Notes under the pieces: generated by a model
Database searches by the model: none
Seen by the model: only the letters and a program-made list of their open reading frames with translations
Told to the model about the DNA's origin: nothing
Source: Kiritimatiellia bacterium
GTDB lineage: Bacteria > Verrucomicrobiota > Kiritimatiellia > UBA8416 > JABMPJ01
NCBI GenBank assembly: GCA_030745755.1
Contig: JASLOA010000010.1
Location: 1 to 64,000, forward strand
DNA: 64,000 nucleotides
Reading direction: 5' to 3'
Made by a program: the position numbers and the translations under genes
Shown here: piece after piece, positions 52,916 through 61,497 of the stretch
Numbering within the stretch: the first letter of the stretch is position 1
Layout of the letters: the number at the start of each line of letters is the position of its first letter

Positions 52916-55900
52916 GTGATTGGTCCTCGTACAACCTGGCTCTTGATTGGGGTGGCAAGCATCGTCGTGGTGCTTCTCGTTGCCCTGAATCCGCGCCCCC
53001 AGGAAGGGCAAGTTAAGCCCGAAGTGCCTCTGTTGGCCGCGGCACAGCCATCGTCTCTCCCTGTGATAATGGCAGCGGGCGCGCCGGCCATGCCCCCGCC
53101 CGTACCCCCGACGGCGGCGCAGCCGAGTCCGCCCTACCTGAAACATGCGCGCCTCATCGCCGAACGGGAGAGTGCCCCGGGTGCGGATGGCATCTCGCGG
53201 CGCACGCGACTACTGGAGATCGAGAGCAAGTATCCCTTTGTGCGGGTGGAAGAGACCCGTCGCTATGACGCGGCGCGCGGCGAATCGTTCACGGTGTGGC
53301 GTGTGGCGATGGTGGCCGACCATATCCTGGTGCGACTGCATCCCGATGCGACGGAAGAGATGCTGGAGACGCTGAACCGCCAACTGGGTGCGACCATCAG
53401 GCGTCGGCTCAAACGGAAGAACCACTACCTCGTTGCCTTTGACGCGTTTGGACTGGAAACGGTTCCGCAGCGCATCAAGGACTACCGCGCCTCACCGATG
53501 ATTACGGAGGTGGCAGAACCGGACTACCTGGTCGACATGGTGGATACGGTGCCCGACGATCCTCGCTACGGAGAGTTGTGGGGGGCGGCGAAGATGCGCT
53601 GTCCCGAAGCATGGAACATCGAGACAGGGACCGCTTCGGTTGTCGTCGGTGTCATCGATTCCGGAACCAAGACCAATCACGAAGACCTGGCGGCGAACAT
53701 CTGGATCAACCCGTGGGAGAATCCGACCAATGGCGTCGATGACGACGCCAATGGGTATATTGACGACGTGCACGGATGGGATTTTGCAAACAATGATGCC
53801 GGTGTTTACGGTCCCTCCCATCACGGAACCCATGTGGCCGGGACCATTGCGGCTGTTGGCAACAACAGCACGGGGGTGGTCGGTGTGTCATGGAACTCCA
53901 GGTTAATGATACTCAAAATGTTCTCCGATAGCGGCAGTGGTCAGACCAGCGCCGCCATAGATGCCCTTGAATATGCCCGGACCATGCGTGAGCGCGGCGT
54001 CCCCATTCGGGTGACCAACAACAGTTGGGGCGGCGGGGGGTATTCGACGCTTCTGAGGAGTGCAATCGAAGACACGGGCGAGGCGGGCATGCTGTTCGTG
54101 GCCGCCGCCGGCAATTATCCCCAGTTCTCCTGGCGTGACAACGACGAAATAGACTTCTACCCGGCTTCGTACGACTTGAGCAATGTCATCTCTGTGGCTG
54201 CCTCGACCAGTACCGACGGATTGGCTAGCTTCTCACACTATGGGGCGACATCTGTGGATCTCGCGGCGCCGGGTGCCAACATACTGAGCACACTTCCCAG
54301 CGGTTATGGCTCCCTGGATGGTACGTCGATGGCGACGCCACAAGTGGCGGGAGCCTGCGCGTTGATATGGGAGGCCTATCCGGCGGCGACCTGGGAGCAA
54401 GTGCGCGGCTACATCATGGCGGGCGTGACGACCAACGCCGCTTTTGCCGGCCGCATGGTAAGTAACGGGCGCCTGGACGTGCTTGGCTCCATGTACGCCA
54501 TCGCTCCGCAGATTGATCACGAACCGCTCGAAAATACAACCAATGCCGTGACCGATTATGTGGTTGAGGCCAACATCGCCCCTCCTGCGTTCGTGGTGCC
54601 CGGATCGGTCCGGCTGCATTGGAATACCAGCGGCCCTTCAAACAGCTACACGATTGCGCCCATGACGCTGGTCACAAACCAGCAGGAACAGGCCGTCGTT
54701 CCAATAACGAACGCTCTGTATCGCGCCACCATTCCGGCCCAGCCACTGGAAGGACAAGTATACTACTATATAGAGGCCCAGACCACAGGCGGCGTGCAGA
54801 GAACACACCCCGTTACCGCTCCTTCGATTCCGCATCAGTTTGAAGTTGTTGCGTCTGTCAGCATCTGGATCGCTGGTGATCCCGGCACGATTGGCGGGGT
54901 GTCCCCACCCTATGGCATCCACACGATGCCGTACGGTGTCACCGTCGAGGCGGAGGCGGACCGATTTGCAGAAGAAACAGAAGCTCATCGCTACGAATGC
55001 GTTGGGTGGGAGGCGCTCGGGAGCCCGCCGGCCGAGGGCTCGACCAACCAGGTCGCGTTCGCCCTTGAAGAAAGCACGGCACTGATCTGGCAGTGGCAGT
55101 TCCAGTACAGTTTGCAGCAGTCTTCCCTGCCGACAGGCGTGATTGAGAGCGTAACATGGTGGGAAGCAGGCCTGCCGGGCCAGACCGGTGCGGCACCGGA
55201 TCCGGTTATGAACGGCACGGTAGAAGAACGTTTCGTGGAGTGGCAGATTGGCGGACAGCGTTGGCCCGACGCAACCAACATGGCGGTGAATCCGGCGGCA
55301 GCGATCGGGATGAGCACAGCGCGCCACGCTGTGGCAATCTACCTGCCGGAAGACGAAGACAGCGATGACGACGATCTGCCGGACTGGTGGGAGCGGCATT
55401 TCTTCGGCAGCCTGGCCCCGCTGTCCACGGATGACCTGGATGGTGATGGATTCAGTAATGACCGGGAATCGGCCGACGGAACGAACCCAAGAGACGCCGC
55501 TTCTCACCCCATCCCGCCGGCGATCAGCCATACGCCGCTGGCCGACCCGCAGGGACATCCTGCACCGTGGCAGGTGACGGCGGTAGTGACCGATAATTTC
55601 AGCGTGGCCTCCGCCACGCTCCATTGGAGCAAGGTGCCCGACGGATGGAACGAGGTCCCCATGCTATCCGGAACGGGTGATGTCTATAGGGCTACGATTC
55701 CGGCACCGGGTGTTTTGGACGACCACTTTATTTACTGGATCGAGGCCGAAGACGATGCAGGATATACGGCCCAGACAGCGGGTCATTCGTTTGATGTCGT
55801 CTACCCTGTGTTCAGCTACACCCCCACAAACATTGCGATGCTGGTGGAGGCGGATACGCTTCATCATGTGGTGGTCACGCTATCCAACGACGGCAATACG

Positions 55901-56905
55901 GGATTGACGTGGCTGGCGGATGCCGGCTGGATTGATGCTGTGGAGATGGGTCCAAACGGAGCGACTCACAGTGGCGCTAATGATCTGTGGCACGTATCGA
56001 CCAACCGTGCCTACTCGGGTGATCATGCCTGGTACTGCGGTAGCCCCAGTTCGCGTCAGTACGTCAACAGGATCAATGCATCACTGCAGCTGCCGCCAGT
56101 CCTTCCGGTCAGCGGCACATTCCTGACTTTCAAGTACTGGGCCGACATCGAGTACGATGCAGGGCTGAACGACGACCACTATTGGGATGGTGGCGTTGTC
56201 GAAATCTCCACAGACGGCGGATCGTCGTTCATCCAGATTTCACCCGTGGGCGGATATCCGCACCGCATTACGCCCAACGACGAATCTCCGTTTCCCTACG
56301 ATACACCCTGTTTCGGTGGCGATGGCGACGGCTGGGTCGAGACCTCGTTTGATCTATCAGCCTATGCCGACCAGATCGTACACCTACGCTTGCGTTTCGG
56401 GTCGGATTGGGCGGCTGTAGAAGAAGGCTGGTATATTGACGATATTGCCGTTGCGTTCCCCTCGCCCACGAGCGGATGGTTAGGAATGCTTCCGAACAGC
56501 GGAAGTCTGGCGCCCGGCGGGAACAGCATGGCGACCGTTCGGCTCGACAGCGCAGGTATGCCAACCGGCCTTTTACCGGGCATGGTCCAGATCAGGGCGG
56601 ATAATCCGGTGAACCCGATCAACAGTGTTGGGGTTGCACTCTCTGTGCAGGATTCATCCGACCTGGTGTTGCTTGGATCAACCGGAAGCGGGATCTCGGC
56701 TTCCGGCACGGTCGTGGTGTTCGAATGGGCCGGTTTTGATGATCGCTCCTACACGCTCTATGAGCGCACATCGCTCGTGGACGTAACGGAGTCATGGATG
56801 GCCGTTGAGGCAGCATCAAATATACCCGGCCTCACGGGTACGATGACGCATACGGTCAATGTCGAGAATGTGGACCAACGGTTCTACCGCTTGGCGGTGC
56901 AGTAG
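52916..56905 (+). CDS. Secreted subtilisin-family (S8) peptidase
   Basis: A 1329-residue extracellular protease. The N-terminal hydrophobic segment (about 8-25) is a signal or anchor. The S8 catalytic triad is D248 (VVGVIDSGT), H306 (HHGTHVAGT) and S471 (LDGTSMATPQVAG). Beyond about residue 540 come Ig-like and beta-rich regions, an acidic calcium-type spacer (EDEDSDDDDLPDWW and DLDGDGFSNDRESADGTNP, near 810-860), and a MAM/jelly-roll-like part near 1060-1170. The spacer-plus-repeat design is typical of PVC exoenzymes. The start is GTG 52916; ATG alternatives lie too far inside. It is followed on the same strand by an omptin gene. Confidence 0.92.
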   Translation: MIGPRTTWLLIGVASIVVVLLVALNPRPQEGQVKPEVPLLAAAQPSSLPVIMAAGAPAMPPPVPPTAAQPSPPYLKHARLIAERESAPGADGISRRTRLLEIESKYPFVRVEETRRYDAARGESFTVWRVAMVADHILVRLHPDATEEMLETLNRQLGATIRRRLKRKNHYLVAFDAFGLETVPQRIKDYRASPMITEVAEPDYLVDMVDTVPDDPRYGELWGAAKMRCPEAWNIETGTASVVVGVIDSGTKTNHEDLAANIWINPWENPTNGVDDDANGYIDDVHGWDFANNDAGVYGPSHHGTHVAGTIAAVGNNSTGVVGVSWNSRLMILKMFSDSGSGQTSAAIDALEYARTMRERGVPIRVTNNSWGGGGYSTLLRSAIEDTGEAGMLFVAAAGNYPQFSWRDNDEIDFYPASYDLSNVISVAASTSTDGLASFSHYGATSVDLAAPGANILSTLPSGYGSLDGTSMATPQVAGACALIWEAYPAATWEQVRGYIMAGVTTNAAFAGRMVSNGRLDVLGSMYAIAPQIDHEPLENTTNAVTDYVVEANIAPPAFVVPGSVRLHWNTSGPSNSYTIAPMTLVTNQQEQAVVPITNALYRATIPAQPLEGQVYYYIEAQTTGGVQRTHPVTAPSIPHQFEVVASVSIWIAGDPGTIGGVSPPYGIHTMPYGVTVEAEADRFAEETEAHRYECVGWEALGSPPAEGSTNQVAFALEESTALIWQWQFQYSLQQSSLPTGVIESVTWWEAGLPGQTGAAPDPVMNGTVEERFVEWQIGGQRWPDATNMAVNPAAAIGMSTARHAVAIYLPEDEDSDDDDLPDWWERHFFGSLAPLSTDDLDGDGFSNDRESADGTNPRDAASHPIPPAISHTPLADPQGHPAPWQVTAVVTDNFSVASATLHWSKVPDGWNEVPMLSGTGDVYRATIPAPGVLDDHFIYWIEAEDDAGYTAQTAGHSFDVVYPVFSYTPTNIAMLVEADTLHHVVVTLSNDGNTGLTWLADAGWIDAVEMGPNGATHSGANDLWHVSTNRAYSGDHAWYCGSPSSRQYVNRINASLQLPPVLPVSGTFLTFKYWADIEYDAGLNDDHYWDGGVVEISTDGGSSFIQISPVGGYPHRITPNDESPFPYDTPCFGGDGDGWVETSFDLSAYADQIVHLRLRFGSDWAAVEEGWYIDDIAVAFPSPTSGWLGMLPNSGSLAPGGNSMATVRLDSAGMPTGLLPGMVQIRADNPVNPINSVGVALSVQDSSDLVLLGSTGSGISASGTVVVFEWAGFDDRSYTLYERTSLVDVTESWMAVEAASNIPGLTGTMTHTVNVENVDQRFYRLAVQ

Positions 56906-57028
56906 CATCATATGCCTCACCGTGCGCGGCTTCTGTTCCCAGGCACCAACTGAGTCTCGGAAATCAACTTGCAAAACAACCGCAAACGTCACAGATTGTG
57001 CCAGCTACAAAAACCATAGGAGGCCGTA

Positions 57029-58027
57029 GTGTTTAGTTGTTCAAAGTCTTGGGTTCAGGTCGTTCTCGTTGCGGTGCTGGCTCTGTCAGCGAATTCCGCG
57101 TGGGCTCTGCACGCCAATGAAAGTGCCGAACTGCCCCTCGCCGAAGCTGGCGGGATGTCTCTTTCGATCAAGGGGTCGTATCTTGCCGTGGGAGGCGAGG
57201 CGCGTGAGTATGTGTACGCTGGCGAAGCTCGCTCATACGGTCAAGCTCCCGAGTACAAAGTGTCGGAACTCATCTGGGACATTACGTCACTGGCAATGGC
57301 TGGGGGTACCATTTCGGCTCAGCTCGGCGAAGATCTTCGCATCAATGCGGGTGCGTGGTTTGCCGTGAACGAAGGTAGCGGCGGCATGGAGGACTACGAC
57401 TGGATTTGGCAGGCTCCACAGAGTGGCGATTGGACACATTTCTCTGAGAGCGAAGTAGATATTGAGTCAGCCTACAGCATCGACATCAACGCCTCGCTGG
57501 GGCTCTTTGAGCTCGGCCCATTTCAGGTTAGCGGTCTGCTGGGCTATAAGCACGATTTCTGGGAGTGGAGCGACTTCGGCGGCACCTACATCTACTCGAC
57601 TTTCGGGTTCCGTGATGACGTGGGCTCCTTCGGAGGAGAGAATGGCATCGACTACGAACAGACTTTTGACATCCCTTACGTCGGTATTCAACTGGCCACG
57701 GAGGGGGCCAGTGTACGTGCGTCGGGCTATTTCCTCTACAGTCCTCTCGTGATGGCCGAGGACAAGGATCACCACATTCTGCGCAACCTTTACTTCCGTG
57801 AAGAGTTCGAAGGGGGCGATTTCTTCGCGGCGGGATTGGATGTCAGCATAGATCTCACCGAGTCCATCTTCATTGCCGGTTCGGTGGATGCACAGGTGAT
57901 TCCCGAATTCACGGGTGACATGTTCGTAAAAACAGGACCCGACGGTGAGGAAGGTACAAGTCCGGATGGCGCCGGAATCGAAAACACGGTCGTGGCTGTT
58001 GGCCTGTCGGCCGGTATTCGCCTGTAG
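57029..58027 (+). CDS. Omptin-family outer-membrane protease
   Basis: A 332-residue beta-barrel protease with a signal peptide ending LSANSAWA. Omptin motifs are SELIWDITSLAMAGG, then MEDYDWIW (D122 and D124, matching D83/D85 of OmpT) and DWTHFSES; AEDKDHHILRNLYFREEF provides D247 and H249 (matching D210/H212). All four proposed catalytic residues are therefore kept. The last residue pattern GLSAGIRL fits an outer-membrane beta-barrel end. The start is GTG 57029, preceded by TAGGAGG. Omptins are best known from Proteobacteria, so a copy here is notable. Confidence 0.9.
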   Translation: MFSCSKSWVQVVLVAVLALSANSAWALHANESAELPLAEAGGMSLSIKGSYLAVGGEAREYVYAGEARSYGQAPEYKVSELIWDITSLAMAGGTISAQLGEDLRINAGAWFAVNEGSGGMEDYDWIWQAPQSGDWTHFSESEVDIESAYSIDINASLGLFELGPFQVSGLLGYKHDFWEWSDFGGTYIYSTFGFRDDVGSFGGENGIDYEQTFDIPYVGIQLATEGASVRASGYFLYSPLVMAEDKDHHILRNLYFREEFEGGDFFAAGLDVSIDLTESIFIAGSVDAQVIPEFTGDMFVKTGPDGEEGTSPDGAGIENTVVAVGLSAGIRL

Positions 58028-58048
58028 GCAATAGAGCGAGGGATTCGC

Positions 58049-59545
58049 ATGACGAACGATCTGCTGATGGATGCGATTCTGGCCGTTCTGGCCTTCGGTG
58101 TCCTGACTGGAGCACTGTTCTTTCTCAAGCGACTGAAAGCCATCGCCCGGTTCCGCGGATCCCTCAACGTTCTCTTCTTGGTTTCGTCGGTCTCTTTCTT
58201 CATGCGCCCCCACATCGGGCAGGGGTACGTGCGGGTGATCTACGCTGCCCTCTTCTCCACGTTTGCCTATATCGCGGTTCGTCTGCTCGACCTGCTGATG
58301 TTCGATGTCTTCATCCGACACCGGCGTGGCGGCCTGCCCGTACCGGTGGTTCTGCGCGCCACGTTCCGCTGGTCGCTGCTGTCGCTTGCGCTCTACCTGA
58401 TCATCAAGCACATGTATCCCGACGTGGATCTGAAGTTCCTGGCGTTTTCAACAATCGTGGTGGGGTATATTCTCGGTAACGCATCCCAGGATACGCTGGG
58501 CAACCTCATTGCGGGCCTGGCCCTGACTGGCGAGCGGCCGTTCTCGATTGGCGATTGGGTGCGCGTGGGCGACTTCGTGGGACGTGTGACCGATATGACC
58601 TGGCGCGCCACTCGGCTGCAGACCAAGATGCTCGACTACATCATTATCCCGAACGCCACGATCGCACGCGAGTATATCGTGAACTACTCGCGTCCCACCC
58701 AGAGCCACGGTTTCACGCAGGAGATCGGCGTGAACTACGGCGTGCCGCCCAACAAGGTGCGCGGGGCCATTCTGCGAGCCTGCGAGGCGGTTCCCGAGAT
58801 TCTGACCAATCCGGCCCCATTGGTCTGGCTACACAACTACGGTGATTTCTCGATCGACTACACTGTGAAGTTTTTTATCCGCGAATTCTCCCGCCTGGAG
58901 CAAATCCAGAGCGATATGATGGATCGCGTGTGGTACGAGTTCAAGCGGGAGGACATCGTGATACCGTTCCCGATCCGTGACGTTCGCCCCATGAACGATG
59001 TGGAGGCCAAGGCCGAGCGCGAACGCGCAGAGTCAGTGGCGGCCAGCAAGGTGTTGCTCGGCGAGATTCCTATTTTCAGTCATCTCTCCAAGGAAGAGCG
59101 AGACCAGGTTGCCGAACGCATGGAAGAGAAGATCTATGGTGCCGGCGAGGCACTGGTGCGCAAGGGCGATGCCGGCAACAGGTTCTATATTGTTCTGGAA
59201 GGGAGCACGTCAGTTCACCTGGGTGCCGATACGCGCTCGCCACAGGTGGCCCTGCTCAAGCGCGGGGACTACTTCGGCGAGATGAGCCTGCTGACCGGCG
59301 AAGAGCGTAGCGCCACGGTGGTGGCCGTCTGCGACTGCCACGTTCTCGAGCTTTCGCACCTGGTTCTGCAAGAGCTGTTGAGAGAGAAGAAGAGCCTGGC
59401 CGAAGACTTTGCCAAGGCCCTCAAAGCCCGTGCCGCCGAGATGGCCACGCTGCAGAAGTCCGTGGACGCCGAGAACAGCAAGCACACGGCAGAGCCCTCC
59501 GAAAAAGCACTTCTCAGCAAGATCTGGGACTTCTTCGGAATCTGA
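58049..59545 (+). CDS. MscS-family channel with C-terminal cyclic-nucleotide-binding domain
   Basis: A 498-residue membrane protein. Several hydrophobic helices occupy residues 5-165; the pore-lining helix region is FLAFSTIVVGYILGNASQDTLGN. The MscS beta/vestibule domain has PFSIGDWVRVGDFVGRV and IIPNATIAREYIVNYSRP. A CNB domain (about 345-465) follows, with GDAGNRFYIVLEGS and GDYFGEMSLLTGEERSATV, the phosphate-binding cassette. This is the bCNG channel architecture, in which a cyclic nucleotide may gate the pore. It starts 21 bases after the omptin stop, so the two may be co-transcribed. Confidence 0.93.
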   Translation: MTNDLLMDAILAVLAFGVLTGALFFLKRLKAIARFRGSLNVLFLVSSVSFFMRPHIGQGYVRVIYAALFSTFAYIAVRLLDLLMFDVFIRHRRGGLPVPVVLRATFRWSLLSLALYLIIKHMYPDVDLKFLAFSTIVVGYILGNASQDTLGNLIAGLALTGERPFSIGDWVRVGDFVGRVTDMTWRATRLQTKMLDYIIIPNATIAREYIVNYSRPTQSHGFTQEIGVNYGVPPNKVRGAILRACEAVPEILTNPAPLVWLHNYGDFSIDYTVKFFIREFSRLEQIQSDMMDRVWYEFKREDIVIPFPIRDVRPMNDVEAKAERERAESVAASKVLLGEIPIFSHLSKEERDQVAERMEEKIYGAGEALVRKGDAGNRFYIVLEGSTSVHLGADTRSPQVALLKRGDYFGEMSLLTGEERSATVVAVCDCHVLELSHLVLQELLREKKSLAEDFAKALKARAAEMATLQKSVDAENSKHTAEPSEKALLSKIWDFFGI

Positions 59546-59547
59546 GT

Positions 59548-59694
59548 GGTCGGCAGCAGGCAACATCGTTCGCCTCGCTGATGTCATCCCGAGCTTGCCG
59601 AGGGATCTCTGCCTCATGGCGGGGCGGAGATCCCTCGACTTCGCTCGGGATGACACACCCGCTATTCAGACGCAATGGTGATGCAGGGCACTAC
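59548..59694. mobile_element. MITE-like palindromic element, copy G
   Basis: Core arms TGTCATCCCGAGCTTGCCGA and TTCGCTCGGGATGACA are clear. The right flank CAGACGCAATGGTGATGCAG followed by GGCACTAC aligns with copy A's CAGACG...GACACAACACTAG end. The last bases (CTA at 59691-59693) form the TAG stop of the opposite-strand DUF362 gene. It fills the gap between the channel gene and that gene. Confidence 0.68.
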
Positions 59695-60971
59695 CCCTCT
59701 TTCCGACGCTTCCTGGCCGAAAACTCGGGCGCTTCACGCATGCAGGTGCCCAGCAGACTCATCGATTTGCGCATGAGTTTCAGGGTTTCCGGCTTCAACT
59801 CCATCGGCTCGGCACCCACGTCGTCCCAGCCCTGGCGCGCCAGGTCGTCTGCCACAATCTCGAGCTGCTCCCAGTTATGAAAGAGACGGCCCCAGTCGCT
59901 GTGCAGGATATCCTGCACAAGTTTCTGGTGGGCCGGATACCAGTAGGTGTCGTGGTAGATCACGCTGGCCATGTAGGCCCACGGGGCGAGGATGGTCTTC
60001 AGGGTCCACTCGATCGGTTTCTTCAGCGGGCCCCAGTAAATGCTGTGCTGCATCCGGCTGGCGAAAGTCATCTTCTTAAATGGTCCCACGAAATTCCAGT
60101 TCTCGTTAGCGACATCCGTGTCGCCCACAAACTCGATGTCACGGACATCGCCGCAACCGAGACCCCGCTCGTGGGCGAGGCGAATAAAGGTGATGTCCTT
60201 AAGCGGATCAAACCCCATCAGTTTGGCGGCCACGGCATCAATCGCGACCTGGTCGGATGACGCGATCAGGACATTCTTGACGTGCGGCACCATGCACCGC
60301 GGACCGGGGCCATCACCGGCGAAGGTTCCGTCCATCACGGCAAAGAGCCCGCTGTGGATCTTCTTCTGAATCATCAGCAAGTCCACGAGCGTCTCGTGGA
60401 TGACCGGATGGGTCCAGTGGCGGTGCTCATTGAGCAGTCCGCCAAACGCGTTCTTCATGGCGCCGGTGGTGGTCGTGAAGACATGCGTCTTGATCGTGGG
60501 CAGGTGAATGATGTTGGAGCCGATGAACTTCTTGGGAATCATGAAGCCATCTTTGTAGACCTCATTCAGGCAGAGGAACTTGTCGGCCAGGTCGCCCACG
60601 GCATCGCGAACATTGATCCACTCTTCGCCTTCGTAGAGATGAACATTGCGCAGGCCATGGTTGCGGATGACGTTGATCTGTTTGTTCTGCTCTTCACCAA
60701 AGTGAGCATCGATCACCACGGTACGATTATGACAGCCGTGGATCAGGCTGGAATCGTATCCATCACGCTTCAGGGAGCGAATGACCCCGTCGAGCTGCCA
60801 GGGCGTGGTGGAGGAAGCCGGCATGAAGAAGTGCCAGCTGATGTTGATCTTAAGCGCGGTGTCCCTGTCCTTGGGCAGCGCCTCCTGGTAGTCCGCCAGG
60901 TTCATCAGGCGGTGCGTGTCTTCCAGGACTGTGGCAGGTGACGTGCGGAGAATGGCAACTTTTGATTTCAT
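59691..60971 (-). CDS. DUF362 domain protein
   Basis: A 426-residue protein of the DUF362 family. It begins MKSKVAILRTSPATVLEDT and has NIIHLPTIKTHVFTTTTGAMKNAFGG, the family's conserved core, then DQVAIDAVAAKLMGFDP. No ferredoxin-type cysteine clusters are present, unlike the ferredoxin-fused members. The reaction is unknown; related proteins are often near iron-sulfur enzymes. ATG 60971 is preferred over ATG 60983 because AGGGG lies just upstream of it. The stop codon lies in MITE copy G. Confidence 0.88.
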   Translation of the reverse strand: MKSKVAILRTSPATVLEDTHRLMNLADYQEALPKDRDTALKINISWHFFMPASSTTPWQLDGVIRSLKRDGYDSSLIHGCHNRTVVIDAHFGEEQNKQINVIRNHGLRNVHLYEGEEWINVRDAVGDLADKFLCLNEVYKDGFMIPKKFIGSNIIHLPTIKTHVFTTTTGAMKNAFGGLLNEHRHWTHPVIHETLVDLLMIQKKIHSGLFAVMDGTFAGDGPGPRCMVPHVKNVLIASSDQVAIDAVAAKLMGFDPLKDITFIRLAHERGLGCGDVRDIEFVGDTDVANENWNFVGPFKKMTFASRMQHSIYWGPLKKPIEWTLKTILAPWAYMASVIYHDTYWYPAHQKLVQDILHSDWGRLFHNWEQLEIVADDLARQGWDDVGAEPMELKPETLKLMRKSMSLLGTCMREAPEFSARKRRKEG

Positions 60972-61014
60972 GCCCCTAATCATAGCATCCCGCCGCCACA
61001 GGGCAACCCTCTCT

Positions 61015-61056
61015 AGAAAGAAAACGACCGCAGAACATATGTCCTGCGGTCGTTCC
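61015..61056 (-). terminator. Rho-independent terminator of the HU gene
   Basis: A perfect 11-bp stem, AACGACCGCAG (61023-61033) with CTGCGGTCGTT (61044-61054), and a 10-base loop. Read on the minus strand the stem is followed by TTCTTTCT. It begins about 20 bases after the HU-like stop codon. Confidence 0.92.
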
Positions 61057-61074
61057 TTATGGAGCTGCTATCCG

Positions 61075-61368
61075 CTATTTCTTTTTGGCGGGGAGCACGG
61101 CATCCTTGGCTGCCTTGGCGATGCGGAACTTCAGAACCGTCTTCGCCGGAATCTTGATGCTCTCACCCGTGGCCGGGTTGCGACCCATGCGAGCCTTGCG
61201 GCGTACCTTCACGAGCTTGCCGATTCCGGGAATCGTGAAGCCGTCCTTGGCGCCTTTGTAGGCCAATGCGGCGAGGCTTTCCAGGAACTCCTTGGCCTGC
61301 TTCTTGGTCATGTCGTTCTGGTCGGCGAGCTTTGCGATGATCTGGGTCTTGGTCAGGGCTTTTGCCAT
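61075..61368 (-). CDS. HU/IHF-family DNA-binding protein
   Basis: A 97-residue nucleoid protein. The start MAKALTKTQIIAKLADQN and the DNA-binding arm GRNPATGESIKIPAKTVLKF match HU. GFTIPGIGKLVKVRRKARM is the beta-strand region before the arm. A 97-residue length is near normal. The ATG at 61368 is preferred over a longer in-frame start because the first residues then match the family. A strong terminator follows, so the gene is monocistronic. Confidence 0.96.
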   Translation of the reverse strand: MAKALTKTQIIAKLADQNDMTKKQAKEFLESLAALAYKGAKDGFTIPGIGKLVKVRRKARMGRNPATGESIKIPAKTVLKFRIAKAAKDAVLPAKKK

Positions 61369-61497
61369 AACGGTAGTCCTCTGCTTTTTTGTGTTAATGA
61401 ATAACGCGTGTCTTTCTGACACCCTGAGAAACGTAAGCGAAACGATCGGACCAATGCAACCCGAATATCCAGCTATAGAAGGGTTTTTGGGGGGTTG

